Source: Diplodia intermedia
Lineage: Eukaryota > Ascomycota > Dothideomycetes > Botryosphaeriales > Botryosphaeriaceae
Direction: 5' to 3'
Assembly: GCA_021495925.1 (NCBI GenBank)
Contig: JAKEKT010000090.1
Location: 62,001 to 126,000 of the forward strand
DNA: 64,000 nt
This document shows positions 1 through 14,200 of this stretch, piece by piece. The notes beneath the pieces are model-generated. The model did no database searches. It was not told where the DNA came from and saw only the letters and a list, made by a program, of their open reading frames with translations. Both the position numbers and the translations under genes were made by a program. The first letter of the stretch is position 1. Each line of letters opens with the position of its first letter.

Positions 1-478
1 CAAAGCCTGCCTAGGAAGACGCAAGGTACGGTCAAGCCAGCGGGCACTAAGGTAGTCAGATGGCCCAACACCCGCTGGCCGAGGATTTCAACTGAGCCGC
101 AGATACTCAAGCGGCCTGCAAGTGGTCAGTGAGGTGAAAAAGTGCGCTGTCGGGCGTGCGCCGCCCAACAAGAGCTTCAACTGTTCGAACCTTGGTTGCG
201 CTTCATAAAGTCGTGGATACTGCCAGAAGAAAGAGTAGTTGGGCGCGCGGGCGGTGACGCGAGCACGGACCATATCTTAATTGCTGGGCAGTTTCCTTGG
301 AGCTTTCGAAAGCAAAGCTACCGCGTCACAGTCGAGCTCCCCCGCCCACCGCAAATCCCGTTAGCCACGCGCCGAAAGCTGTCCTCTTGAGCTACATCCG
401 CGTTGTAGCCGCCTCTGACCGCCCGTTTTCGCGAGCGCAGAAACCTTTGTCGCGCTGCGTCTGCAGCCCTCTTTCACC
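1..478. other. intergenic, upstream of the CstF-64 homologue
   Basis: No gene is supported here. Short open frames on both strands lack family resemblance. The last ~100 bases before the ATG at 479 are rich in C and T, as is common in fungal 5' leaders, so this stretch probably holds the promoter and 5' UTR of the downstream gene. Confidence 0.5.
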
Positions 479-1452
479 ATGCCTCCAGAGAAAGGCGGAA
501 GGGTTGTCTTCATCGGCAACATCCCCTATGGTACGTCGCATGCACTCACTCGGCCATATGCGTGCCATTTCTGACCTTGTGCAAAGGTGTGAGCGAGGAG
601 CTCATCACCGAAACCCTCAGTCGCGTTGGCCAGGTCCTCAACTTCCGCCTCGTCTACGACAAAGACTCGGGCAGACCCAAGGGCTTTGGCTTCGCCGAGT
701 TTTCCGATGCTGAAGACGCCGCCTCCGCCGTGCGAAACCTCAACGATTACGAGCTTATGGGCCGCAAGTTGAGGGTTGACTACTCCAACGATAACGGTGC
801 TGGCGATAGTGCGCCTGCGAACTACAACCCACCTCAACCCGCCTCCAACGGCCAAGATGCGCCGCCCTCTACCACACTCCCTCCCCTGCCACCGGGCGTC
901 GACGTGCCGCCAAACCTTACCTGTCCCGACGCCATCTCCAAGACGCTCCAAACCCTCCCTCCCCCACAATTGCTGGATATACTCTCGCAGATGAAGGGAC
1001 TGGTGACCACCGACCCGGCCAAGGCCACTGAACTGTTGAGACAGGCCCCGCAGCTGTCGTTTGCCATCTTCCAGGCACTGCTGCTTCTTGGACTAATCGA
1101 CCAGTCTCTCCTCACCTCGGTCGTGGACACGACAACGATTCCGCAAGCGGAACCTCAGCCACAGCCTGCCGCCACGCCCATGCCGCCCCAGGCATTCCCG
1201 GGGTACCCGCCCCAGCAGCCTAGCCGTGGCGTGATGAACGTCCCTACTCCCCCTGTTGGCAATCCATACCAACAACCTCCGATGCCGATGCAGCAGCCTG
1301 CCGCTCAACCACAGGTACCTTTCGACCAACAGGCGCTGATTCGGCAGGTGATGCAAATGTCGCCGGACACCATAGCGGCTTTGCCGCCGAACGACCGAGC
1401 GCAGATAGAAGCGCTGCGGGCGCGCATCATGGCGACGGGATCGCCCTTCTAG
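479..1452 (+). CDS. rna15: cleavage stimulation factor subunit 2 (CstF-64/Rna15-type) RRM protein
   Basis: Exons 479-530 and 587-1452; the intron (531-586) has donor GTACGT, branch-like CTGAC and acceptor AAAG. The joined frame gives 305 residues. The start is the first ATG in a good context (TCACCATGCC) and places the RRM at residues ~9-84, with RNP2 VFIGNI (10-15) and RNP1 KGFGFAEF (49-56) intact. A hinge region follows (~140-215; helical, with LPPPQLLDILSQMK), where CstF-64 proteins bind CstF-77 or the symplekin/Pta1 scaffold. Then comes a Pro/Gln-rich linker and the conserved C-terminal helical bundle (~265-305; QALIRQVMQMSPDTIAALP). Family role: it binds U/GU-rich elements downstream of the poly(A) site and promotes pre-mRNA 3'-end cleavage in the nucleus. 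The intron sits inside the RRM, right after RNP2, so a single-exon reading loses half of the RNA-binding surface. All three diagnostic domains are present and in order. Confidence 0.93.
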
Positions 1453-2228
1453 AAAAGGGCCGGATGGACGGAGGCAAAAGGGTGGCCTAGACGGGCGTTT
1501 GGCGCAAGTTTTGCATAATCTGGGCAATGGCGGAGCTTTTTGATATGCGGAATGACGAGGCATACCATTCTGAATTTGTAAATTACTACATATGCAGACG
1601 ACCGGTCAGTTGGCTGCACGCAAGGGAGGAGCGGGGGCCGTCGGGGCTCCAATGGTTTGCGACGGAGCGCGGGAACGACACCAGGGCCCGGCGATACCTG
1701 GCAGAGCAGCAAGACAGATGAATCGAATGCTATTTGACACGTCTCGGCAGTAGGGCTGACATCGAGCTCCGATCACGCTTTCACGTGTGGATTTGCGTGA
1801 GGGTGCGGCTCTCCGGATTTTAATTCGGTGGCTGGGCCGCAATGTGATCACCGACCCGCTCGGATCGCCAGCTCAGAGCTCTGTGCGCTGCAGCCCGCGT
1901 CCAACCACAACTCGCCGCGCGCTGCACCTCTCATTCGCCCTCGGCTGGAGACCGCAACCCTCACAAGATCGCACACCGAACACCTTGCACCGGCCAGCGC
2001 GCGAGCTGAGGCAACGACTACCCACGCCGGCCACTGCGCTTGCCGCGACACGGACTGCGACGCGCCCTCACCCAGCACTACTGTACCATGTTATGACTTA
2101 CGACTCACGACCTGAAGCCTGATACCCAAAACAGCAACCCAATACCCAGACAAGAGTAATTCATTCCGTTTCCTGCATAGAACCTCGCCACCCCATCATC
2201 GCCGCTCCATCGCCACGCGCGCACAACC
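1453..2228. other. intergenic between CstF-64 homologue and the giant gene
   Basis: About 775 bases holding the 3' end of the upstream gene and the promoter/leader of the giant gene. No convincing ORF: the candidates are short and overlap each other in several frames. The last 100 bases before 2229 are C/A-rich leader-like sequence ending in ACAACCATG. Confidence 0.5.
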
Positions 2229-5200
2229 ATGTGGAGCAAGATCACTGGCAAGAGCAGCGACGCCTCGTCGCACGACGGTCGCCGCAAAGAGCATGGCTCT
2301 TCGTCGTCGCGCCGTCGCGCCGAGTCGATGGTCTCGTCCTCCACCGCGCGTAACCCCCCGTCGTCGCGCACGGAGGATCGCAGCGACTATCCCCCGACCT
2401 TGTCGTCGCGAAGCAATAGCTATGCGCAGCCCGCTCCCTCCGTCTCGTCAATTGGCACCTACGCCACCGCTCGGGACTACGACCAGAAATCCGAGAGAAC
2501 CGCTCCGTCGCGCGTCGGCTTCGACGATGACGATCTTCGCTCCCTGCGTTCCGACAGGCGCCGCGACGACGACCTCCGCTCCACACGATCAGAGCGGCAC
2601 CGTGACGAAGACCTCCGCTCTGAGCGTTCAGAGCGCCGCCGTGACCGCTCGTCTAGTCGTGACCGCAAGCGAGACCACAGAAACGGCGATCGCGAACACA
2701 AAAGGAAGGACAAGAGAGACTCGAAGGATAGCAAGGACAAGCGGGAAAAGGAGAGGGAGGAATCCGGGAAGAAACCCAAGACGCGCCCCAGGAGTGGTAG
2801 TAAACTTTCGGAGATTGTGGACGAGCCGGCGCGCCCGAAGGCTGCGGACATCGCTGGCCGCGGCGCTGGTGCATATGACCTCCCGATGGCCAGCCCAACT
2901 GTTTCCCAGTACACCGCTCCGTATGGCCCATCAAAGACTGGTCCAACCTCCCCCGGCTATGGGCGTATGGATGCGCATGTAGCAAGCCAATTTCCCGGAC
3001 AAGATCCCGTGGACTTCTCAAATGCATACCGCCCGCCTCCCAGTGCGCTACAGAGCCAAACTGGCCACGCTTCTGACTATTACGGAGATTATGGCCAGTC
3101 CGTGCAATATCAACCAGGTATCCGTCCTGATCCGCCAAGCGTGATAGTTGGCACCCAACCACACCTGATGTCAGCATCCGTTATGCCAAATCCCCCCGCA
3201 GAGACTGGCCAAGGCGCTGCTGCCGACTTCTACGGAACTCTCACCATCAATGGTGACAGACCTCCTGTCAAGCCGCCTAGACCCCTGTCCATGCCCGGTA
3301 GCTTCGAAGAAGACCCACCGGCTAAGCCGCCGCGGCCAAACTCCATGCACAGCAAGATGTCCACCGCTGCTGGCGCTGCTGGAGGAGCAGCTTTAGGCTA
3401 TGGCTTGGCCCACGAGTCAAGCAACTCACACCACGGAAGCTCCTCCCACAACTCCACGAGCATCTATGAAACCACTACTAGCACCACCTATCACCCACAG
3501 GTCTCCAACCAGCATGTTGAAGACCCCCCTTACTACACCGCACCGTCCACCTATGGACCCGCCTCCCAGGTCTATGCCGAGTCTGAGCCCGTTTTGCCAG
3601 CCTACGCCCAGTCTGCCACCAGCAAGCCTAGCAAGTCAGGTAAGCACTCCTCCCACTCTAACGCAGGTCTCTACGCTGCAGGCGCGGCTGGATTGGCGGC
3701 TGGCGCATACGGCCTGCACGAACACCACGCTCATCACCAACATTCGTCGCTGCCACAAAACGGAGGCCACTACCCTTCACAAGTTCCAGCCTACTCTGAT
3801 CTCGACATGGCCATGCAACACAAGACTCGCGGTCCTGTCGACAAGATTGTTGATTGGTGGAAGGACCACGAAGACGTGAGGAAGATGGAAGAGTACACGG
3901 AATATATTGGTGTTTGTCGCCACTGCTTCGACCCTTATGAACCTCCATCAATGGCTCCTCGCAAGCACCACTACCACCCCCACCGTCGTACAAGTGGCGG
4001 CTCTCTTCGTCATTCACGTATTGACAAAGGATCTCGTTATGGCTACTCTTCTTCAGACGACGAGCGCAAGAGCAAGAGCCACTCTTGGGTTGCCAAAGGC
4101 CTTGCAGGCTACGGCATAGCCAAGGTCGGTAAAGCCCTCTGGTGGCAGAACCAGGATTTCGATGATACCTATAGCGCAAAATCGGGTCGGAGACACCGTT
4201 CTTCCCGTTCGTCTCGGAGCGCGAGAAGCCGAAGTGGCTCGAGAGATAGGCGGAGCGTCACTTCACGCGGCGTCGTCCGCAACAGGAGCAGATCAAGAGA
4301 CTCCCGCGCTAGCAGAGGCTATACCACTGAACGGAAAGATTACAAGGTCGTTCATCACCACTCTGAGTCCCGGTCACATTCGAGGGATAGGAAGAGTGGT
4401 CTCTTCTCTGCAGCCGCCGGTGCTGCACTTGGAGCTTCTGTGGCTGGTGCAGCCGTGAGACGTCGCAGTAGGAGTCGCTCGAACTCCCCTCCTGGCTATG
4501 CCATCCGGAAACATCACACCGAGGAGCCCTCCAGCTCGGCCTCATTCTTTGGCTTGGGTGAGAAGGACCACCGTCAGAGCAATCACCACCAGAGCACCCG
4601 ACACTCTGTCATTTCTTCAGCCTCGCGTCACGATGATACGAGGTCGCACCGCTCGGCAAAGGAGAACACTGGCAGTGTATTCGGAGGCATGTTCTCATCT
4701 GGCCCATCAACTGCCACCAAGCGCGAAAAGGCAAAGACCCACGCGAAGAAAAAGAAAAGCTTCTTCAATTTTGGAAACTCATCTTCCTCGTCTGAGGATG
4801 CTGGTCTGACGTACGGTGGCAGTGCCTTGTCTCGGCATAGTAGCGCAGCCTCTCGTCGCAACAGTGGACGCAAGAACCGTCGAAACTCTGACGAGAAGCT
4901 CAACGCAACTCTAATCGGCCTCGGTGCTACTGCTGCAGCATTGTCTGGCTTGAACAGCCGCGAGAAGCACCGCGGTAAGCGCAGGTCGGAATTTGGCGCT
5001 GTGCGTGGAGGCCAAGGGCATCACGGCGCCAGACACTCCAGCGACCGCACCCGTATGCCTGGCTCTTACATGGGCTCGGATTCGGATGAAGGCGAATGGG
5101 AGTCGGCCTCTGAGGATGAGAGTGACACTTCTAGCGTTGACTCTGGCCTTGCTTTCGGTGACTATGGTCCGAAGAGCCGGAAGAGCATGGAAAGTCTCCG

Positions 5201-8200
5201 CTCCGACGCCTCTGGAACCGACAAGTGGAGCTGGAGATGGGGAAACAAGAAGGACAAAAGGAACCGCAAGTCTCACGATAGCCTGAGGGCTGGTGCCGCT
5301 GGTCTTGCTGGCGTCGGTATTGGTGCAGGCCTTGCTAGTGCAGCTGCCGGCGACGGCAGAAGCAGTGCCAGCAGCGTTCCCACACCACTGCAGACGGTCG
5401 AGCCGGTGGCTACATCTGACCCCAATGCTTTCGATGCTGTCCGCCGCTCCGCTTCGATTACCTCCCAGCAGCATGGCCAATACGGTCAACCGCTCGTGAC
5501 ATCTCGTCCCGGGGCCGTCCCTCTCCAGCAACCCCAACCCATGACGCCGGTATCCAACGCTCCGGTGTACACGACCCAAGCCGGCTACGCCCCGACTCCT
5601 GCATACTCAGCGCCATCCGGCCCGCCGGTATTCTCCGGCGGTCCCAGCAGCAAAGCCCCTCCCACGACCTTCCCCGGCCTGACCGGGCATTCGGAGCTCG
5701 AAGAACGGCCTCCGATGCCACCTAGGCGTGCCTCTTCGCCCACCAACACCCACAGCTCGACGAAGCGCGACCTCGCCATCGCGGGTGCCGCCGCTGCGGC
5801 GACCGCAGGTGTCATTGCAGCGTCGTCGCATCACGGCCGGTCTTCCTCGACGTCGAGGAGGAGAACCAGTTCGCCCTCGACCAGGGTCGACTCGCCTAAG
5901 ACGGTGGGCTTTGACCTGACGAGAGGCCAGAAGGAGAAGGAGGATAGGGAGAGGGTGAAGGAGCGCGAGCGCGAGCGCGAACATGATCGCGAGCTTGAGC
6001 GAGAGCGTGAAAGGGAGCGCGAACGTGAACGCGAACGCGAGCTTGAAGTCGAGATTGAGCGCGAACGCGAATATACACGACTTCGCCATATCGAGGAAGA
6101 GAATCGTCTCCAAGAATGCCGACTGCAGGAGCAGGCTGAACGCGAGGCGGCATCTCGCCGCGAAGCCGAAGAAGCGGAAGCCCGCGAGCGCTCAAGGCAG
6201 GAAGCCAAAGACAAGGCGGATCTCGACCGTGAGACGCAGCGCATCCTGCGCGAGCGCGCCGAAGCGGCCGAGGCTGCTGCCGCCAGAGAGGTGGCTGCGA
6301 GAGAGGAGATGGAGCGGAGGCGGCTGCAGCACGAGGCTGCCACGCGTGAGCGCGAAAAGCTGGAGCGCGAAATCTACGAGGCGGAGCTCAATCGCCAGCG
6401 GGAGGAAGATGAAGCGGCCAAGAGGCAACAGGAGCGTGAAGAGAAGTTCGACTATGACATTGAGGCCCGCCATCGCGAGCTTCGTGCTCGGGAGCGCGAT
6501 ATTGTCGAGCCCGAAGAGCATAGTTCTTGGAACACGCCTGCTGTCGCTGCTGCGGCTGGCATTGCTGCGGGCGCTGCCGTCGCTGGCATCGCTCATGACA
6601 AGGACCGTGACGAGAAGCGTTCCAGCAAGATCGAGTTTGACGACGACCATCTCTATGAGGATGAAATCATGGATCCTCACTACTTCCAAAAGAAGGACAC
6701 CTCGCGCAGCCCGGACCGAGAAACCAGCCGTGAACGTGAAGAGAGCATTGCGCGCAGCGCTGCCAAGAAGGTCATGGCGGACATCGAGGAGCGTTGGAAG
6801 AAGCCCGCCGACAAGCAGGACATGGAAGACTTCTGGGCGCCCCCTGAACTTCGCGATCGCTCGCCATCAAGCAAGGTTACCAGCCGCAGCCCAGACGCGG
6901 ACGTTCAGGTTTATCACTCGCCATACGTGGTCGTCGAGCCACCGTATGAGCCTCCGTACAACTTCACGGCTACTAGGGACGGCGAGGACCACAAGTCAAA
7001 CAGACTCCACAGTGTCCCCACGCTTAATCTCATCGAACCGACTCCGCCGGTCAGCCTTGCTGGCAGTTTAAGAGGTGAACATTCGTCCCCGCCGTCACCT
7101 AACATGGAGGCGCGGAAGGATGCTGCTGAGGCTATCAAAGAAGCCGAGAATGAGAGAGAAAAAGAAGAAAGGCAGCGCAAGAGGACTAGTGTTACCTGGG
7201 GCGCGGACGAGACCTTCCACTATGAGGCGCGAACACCGGAGAGCTTCCGGGAGCACTACATTTCTGACCAAGATATGAACCGGCATCTCCCTGAAGACTG
7301 GGTGCTTCAAGGTGACCACGCGTACGCGGATCAGCACCGCTACCAAGGAAACGACGAGATAGTCGTTGAGGCCGACTCGCCTCGTTCAGGCAGAGAGCGA
7401 ACGACCTATCGTCCCGACGTCCACGACTATCGCCAAAGCTGGAGTTCGGATGTCGCCTCTCCGGTGGAGGAGATCAAGCGTTTCGAGAACGATGGCCGCC
7501 AAGTGATCGAGTCTACCTCCCCTGAGCACACCCCCACGATAATCACCCCAGGTGACGAGAAGTACCAGACGCCCTTCTTCGAGACGGTGCCTGGCTTTGC
7601 GGCTTACGACGCGAGCCCTGGCGCGGATGCCGAAGCTGGTCGGCACGGCTTTGTGGAGGGTGAGATCGTCGAAGAGCCCGTGGAGGAGATTATCGCATCA
7701 AAGCCGAAAGAAGCTGAGCCGCATATGCCTGGCGGTTGGGACGACGAAGAGCCTCTGAAAGAAGCGGATACTGCTTCTTGGGCCGAACCGAAGCTAAGCA
7801 AGAAGGAGCAGAGGAAGCGTGACAAGGCGGCCAAGCGTGCCAGTGGCGACACGCTGGAAGACCTGACATCCTCTACCGGTTCCCTGAAAGACCTCGACCG
7901 AGATTCAAGAACCGAATCCGAGGCCAAGTTTGACGAGGATGTCTGGGATGCACCGCTTAGCAAGAAGGATAAGAAGAAGCGCGACAAGGCTGCAAAGCGC
8001 GCAAGCTCGACTCGCGAGGAGAGCTCTTCGCTGCCTCCCACTCCTATCGAGGAACCAAAGGCTGAAGACTTGTGGGAAGATGTTTCCAGCAACAAGAAAG
8101 ACAAGAAGAAGAAACAGAAGCCGGACAGTGTCGATCGTGACCCTCGCGACATCGAGCCCAATTACTCCTACCCGTCCGCTTCCGGTGAAGCTCGCGATGC

Positions 8201-11200
8201 CAAATCGGATTTCGGTGTGGCTCCGAGCCGCATGCCGGAGGTCGCTTACGACGATTCCCGTCGCCGAAGCCTTGACGCCGGTCATCAACCCAGCTCAGCT
8301 GCGCCTTTGAGCTTCGCGACAGCAGCCGGCATTCTTGCCGGTGGCCTTGCTGATTCTAAGCGCAAGGAGGCTGAACCTGATAACCTCTGGGCTGCCACGA
8401 CACCCTCGCAGCAAACGCCTAGGGCCCCATCGCCTCCTTCGAGTTCCATGCCGTATCCCTCGACCTCGAATGGCGACCATTCTTCTGCTGCTCCATACCC
8501 TGTTGATCCACCTACGCGATCTATTCCAAGCACGGCATTCCATGAGTACGACGAGCTTGCAGATGCGAAACAGCCGTACAAGAAGGGCAGCAGGAGGCGT
8601 AGTCGGCTGGGAAGCGGTCCTGGCGCGGGGAGTCCATTGAGATCCGAAGTTGCATTCGATGACTACATGGGCATGGATGCCGCGGCTGCTGCTGCGGCGG
8701 CAACTGCCGGGAGAGACCTATCGAAGGCTTCAAGCGAGTCGTACGAGGCAGCCAACGTTCCTTTGCCGAAGGATGACTCGCCCCCTTGGTCGCCGACCGG
8801 AGAGAAGGACTCGCGGCAGAAGCAGTACATCTACGATGAGCCGGAAGAATTTCCCATTCATGCTGGCGTCTCAATGCCGCATGATCCGTACGGCTCGCCA
8901 TCGCCGCCGCGTGGGGAATATCCTGAGCGTGGCTATGCTTTGGAGGATGAAGGTGAGCGCAAGAAACACAGACATCATCACAGGCCACGAAGCGAGGATC
9001 CGGCGGACACTAGATCAGTCGCATCGGACGATCGCGATTCGGAAGGCCGAAGGAAGCACAGGCATCACCGTCGTCGAGAGAGTGAGCGCTCGGATGGCAC
9101 TTACGACGAGACCCGATCATCTGTGTCCGAGGGCCGTTACGACGACGATGGCCACCGCAAGCACAAGCACCGCAAGCATCGGTCGACTGGCGACGATGAT
9201 TCCAAGTCTGTGGTCTCCGAGTTCCGGGACGATGAGGGCGATGATTCGTCGAGGAGGCACAAGCACCGCAAATCTAAGCGGGAGAGCGACATCTTCGATG
9301 ACTCGCTTCGCGATCGCGATTCTCGCTCCGAACCGGGCGATATTCTCGAACGGGATGACTCTGAGCGGCGCAAGCACAAGCGTAGGTCCAAGCGCGAGGG
9401 CGACCTTGATGACACGGCCTCTGTGGTGTCGAGTCCGGCGAAGTACTTCGACGACGATAAGAAGAAGGACAAGGAAAAGGAAAAGAAAGGTGGTATCTTC
9501 TCCAGCATTTTCGGGAAGTCCAAGGAGAGCCTCCCGGAAACGAGCTCAACCAGGTCCCTTGACAAGGCTCGTGACGATAACGATGTGGATGACCACAAGC
9601 ACAGGAGACGGAAGCATCGGAGCTCCACGCATGGCGGCTCTTCGTACGGATCGGATGATGACAGTCGCTCTGTGGTCTCCAGCATGAGCGGCAGGCGGGA
9701 GAAGAGACTGAGCGGTAGCAGAGACGACTCAGGTATGGATTATTCCCGACACTACAAGGTACATACGACAGAGAAGCCCTCTCTTTCTTCTACTTCTTCT
9801 TCTCGACTTTCTCCAGTCGAACTTTCGAAGTTTCCTTCTACGTTTGAGAAGGGTGTTCACACCGCTCCTTACGTGTCGCCAAACGCAATCGACGACAGCG
9901 AAGACATGCTAAATCATCTTGTTACAAAGGACGACCCCATCACCGGCGCCAGCACTCCCACTAAAGACAAACGCAACACCTACCACGGCGCCGAGTCTTT
10001 TTTAGGGCTTCGGGCAAGAGGTGATCAATCCGAGCGTCTACCTCCCCTGCCCACCATCCACCACGTCCCCATCGCCCCCGCGCACTTCGAACACCAAGAC
10101 GAGCTCGAGAACGCAATGCCGATGTTCACCCCCCTCCCGCGCAGCCGCTCCACTTCTCCCACAGAAGAAGGCGACGGGCGCCGCGCCGCTGCTGCCGACG
10201 ATGACAATGGGCCCCCTCTCAGCTTTCCGAAAGTCAGGCCCAGCGGTAGCCCCGATGCAGCAGCAGCGACGACCACCACCGCCACCGCCACCACACCGCA
10301 ACAACAGCAACAGTTCGGCAATAACAACAACAGGAAAAGCACGCCGGCGACAAGCAAGCGAAGCAGCATGATGCCGCGCCAGACGTCCGCGACCGCCGTG
10401 CCGATACACTTCCGAGGCTTCGGCTCACGACCAAGCAGCGAAGTCGGCAGCCCCGCCGCCGCTTCGTGGTCGTCACCGTCGCGACCCATCAGCACGACGG
10501 CCGTCCCCATCCCGTTCCTCGGCCGGCGCGCCAGCACGGGCGCCCACAACAACGCGACGTCGGCGGCGCCCAGATCGCCCGTCTCCCCGCAGCAGCACCA
10601 CGCGCCCTCGACCGATCCGCTCGGCACGATGGCGACGCCGCCGATGCTGCAGCAACAGCAACAGCAGCATCAGCATCAGCAGCAGCATCAGAAACACAAG
10701 AGGATCCCGTCGACGGAGTTCAAGGGCGGCAGCACGTTCAGGCCGCTGTACCTCGTCGAGCGGAACGCGGCGAGGAGGGGCAGTAGCGGCGGCGGCGGCG
10801 GTGCGGGAGGAGAGGACGAGCAGCTGCCGACGCTGCCGAGCAGCAGGAGTCCGTCGGTCAGCCAGGAGAGCGGCGGCGAGGATTGGGCGAGCGCGGTGGA
10901 GGAGGTGGAGGTGGAGGTGGAGGGGGAAGAGGGGGATGCGAGTTTCGGCGAGGCGAGCGAGAGGAGCAGCGAAGACGTTGGGTATGCGAGCGCGAACGAG
11001 GGCGACGGCGACGCCGATGACGTCTTCGGAAGTGCAACCTCGTCGCCGGACTTGAGGCATGCGGGTTTGCGGATCGATACCGGCGGCGCCGTGAGAGGCG
11101 TTCCGGATGATTTGCTGGGCAGTCAGCAGAGCACGCCGAGGGCCGGGGCGTTTGGGGCAACGGATGGTTTTCCCGGTGCGAGAGGTGAGGTTGAGAAAGA

Positions 11201-14200
11201 CGATTTCGTCGTCGACGTTCCTGGTGCAGCTGCTGAGAAGTTATCGTTGGAGAAGGAGCAGGCGGAGCTGGCGTTGGCTCTTGATCGCGACGGTGAGGAG
11301 AAGGATTGGGATGCGGATGCGGATAAGGGGACGAAGGGCGCTGATTATTTCGCTGCTGCCGCTGCGGTGATGGGTGGTGCGGCTGCCGCTGGGTTTGTCG
11401 CGCATGAGCTGCGTAAGGGGCGTGATGATGAGGACGAGAAGGAGAAGAAGACTCTTGAGGTGGAAGAGCAGCCGAGAGACACGAGAGAGGAAGAGGTTGT
11501 TCTGCCGACGGCTGTTGTGGAAGAGCCTGAAGCTGAGGCTGCACGCGGGGAGACGAGCTCTCCTCTCACGGTTGTCCAGAGACAGTTTCCAGCTGTTGTC
11601 GACGCGGAGCCGAGCGAGGCTGTCTCCAGCACGCCCGTGGAGGAGCCATCGACTGCTGCTGTACAGCCATCCGGTGAGGAGCCCGGCCCTAGCAATCCCT
11701 CGAATTTGGGTCACGAATCAACAACTCCAGGCATCACCACTACGGAAGAGCCGCCCATCGTGTCTCGAGACCTCACCGAGCCCGCTCCCGCTGAAGACCT
11801 CGCCCCGGCTGAACCCAACACCACCGTCAAGGAGCCCGCATCAACCGCTGCCGCTCCCGTCGAGGAGCGACCAACACCCACCGCCCTCGACGACTTCATG
11901 GCCGGCGAGCCCGACAACGCCGCCATCGAAGAGGCGCGCATCGCGGCCGACCGCGAACGACAGGAACCGGCGGCCGCTCAGCCATCGTCTCCCACCCGGC
12001 CCGCTCCACTGACGCGGACATCTTCCTCGTCGTCGAAGAAGAAGGGGAAGAAGGGCAAGAAGGCGGCGAAGCTCGGCACCATCTCTCCAGACGACAACAA
12101 CGCCGGCGCCGGCACCGCCGAGGCCGTGCAGCTCAGCCCCGAGCAGGTGCGCGAGACGACGGAGAGGGATACGGCGGAGGCGGTCGAGGGGTGGTTCGCC
12201 GATGATGATGCGACGCCGTCCGCCGCCGCCGCCGTCGAAGCCGCTCCGTCGAGTGTTGGAGAAGCGCGGCCGAAGAGTGAGGAGGGCGAGAAGAGCGAGT
12301 CGCAGACCCCTGCTGCTGCTGCCGTGGAGGCGCCGAGCGTGCTGCTGGCCAGAGAGCCGAAGGGCGGGAAGAAGAAGGGGAAGAAGGGCCGGAAGAGCAA
12401 GAGCGGGTCCGTGAGCGAGGGCGTCTCGCAGCAGCCTGCCGATCCTGCTGCCGTCTTCGAGGAAGCCCCGCCGCCGCCTGCAGCTGAAGAAGCGCGGGAT
12501 GTGATGGCGCCTGAAGACGTGCCTCTTCCTGAGACCGATCGGTCGCCTTTTGCCGAGGCACCGTTGCAGCCGGAATACAAGGCTGAGACGGGGAGGCAGC
12601 CGCTCGCGGTCGTTGAAGAGCCCGAGAGAGGCGCTGAACGGGCGGAGCATGAGGCACCGCTGGTTGTCGAGCGTGAGCAGCTTCCGCTGCTGGAGAGGGA
12701 CGTTGGCGTTTCGGACATTGCCGCCGCCGAACAGGCACCGTCGGCTTTGGACGCAGAAGCTGCCGATGCCGTTGATGCTGCTGCTGTCCACGAGCCTCTG
12801 CTTGTCGAAGATGCTGCCGTTCGGGACCAGCAGCAGCAGCAGCAGCCGCAGCTGGACCACACACCAACAACACTTCTTGACCCGACCCCCGGCAGCCCCG
12901 TCACCGGCGCCGCCCCGCAAACCGTTGCCGCCGAGGAAACGACACCCGCCTTCTCCGCCGAGGAAACGGCACCAGCCTTCTCCGCCGAGGACGCGGCCGC
13001 CCAAGAACAATACGCCGAGCCTGCTCGGGAAGTTGAGCAGCCCGAGGCGGAATTCGCACCCGTGCTGTCTCGCTCTTCTTCCAAGAAGAAAAAGAAGAAG
13101 GGCAAGAAGGGTGGCAGTGTCGGGTCGGGCTCTGGCCTCGCTACGCCTGCTGATGAGGAGATGCGAGAGCCCGTCGTGGAACAGCCGGCTGCTGCTGCCG
13201 TTGTCGAGGAAACGCCGGTGTTCCCGAGTGAAGAGGGTATTCCTGCTGCCGCTGATGTCGTTGGCGTCGAGGAGGCGCTGGCTGATGCCGGTGTCACTCG
13301 CGCTGGTGATGAGAGGGTTGATGAGGCCGCCGCGGTTGAAGAGGCGGTGCCTGTACCTGAGTTGGCGCCTGCTGGGGAGGTTGATCCGGATGCGGAGTTT
13401 GCGCCGGTTTCTTCGTCGTCGAAGAAGAACAAGAAGAAGAAGAAGGGGAAGAAGGGCGGGAGTGGGAGCACGAGTGCGGGCTTGGCGACGCCGGTCGAGG
13501 AAGAACCGATCGAAAAGGGCCCGGTCTTCGAACCGTTGGCCGTTCATCAGCCGCGTGTCGAGGAGCAGATTTCCGAGGAGCCGGTCGTCGAAGAGCGTAT
13601 CGCTGAACAGCCGGTGGCCGAACAGCCTACCGCCCAAGAGCCGATTATTGAAGCGCCGATGCCCGTGCAGCCTGTTGCCGAGGAGCCTGAGCCAACCGAG
13701 ACCGTCGTTCAAGCACCAGAACACACCGTTCATGAATTTGCCACGGAAAACCGCGACTTCCCGGCGGAAGAGATCCCCGATGTTGAACCATCTACTCCGG
13801 CTCCTGAGGTGAATCCGGAAGATGAGTTCGCGCCTGTCGTATCCTCGAAGAAAAAGAAAAAGAAGAAGGATAAGAAGAGCGGCAGCGTCAGCGGCTCGGG
13901 GTTCGCGACACCCATTGAAGAACCGGCGTCGACCACCTTCGGCGTCGAAGAGGCGAAGCCCAGTGAATCGACCATCGAGGAGCCTCGACAGACTGTTACA
14001 CAGCCTACTTTGGAGGAGACGAGTCCCGCAGCTGACCTCGTGCCCACCGAAGAGAAGCCTGTGTCGGTAACTGAGGACATCACTGATGCTCCGGTGGTGG
14101 ACGAGCGGGGGGTGCAGGGGGTGCTGGAGGAGGGCACCGCTGCCGTCCAGCCAGCTGAACCGGAGATCGCCCAGCCTTCCTTCTCCACGCGTTTCGATGA

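Noticed and set aside
11978..13471. 497-codon Ser/Ala-rich minus-strand ORF
   Set aside because: Antisense of Glu/Lys/Ala repeats; overlaps yet another antisense frame; no start context or domain.
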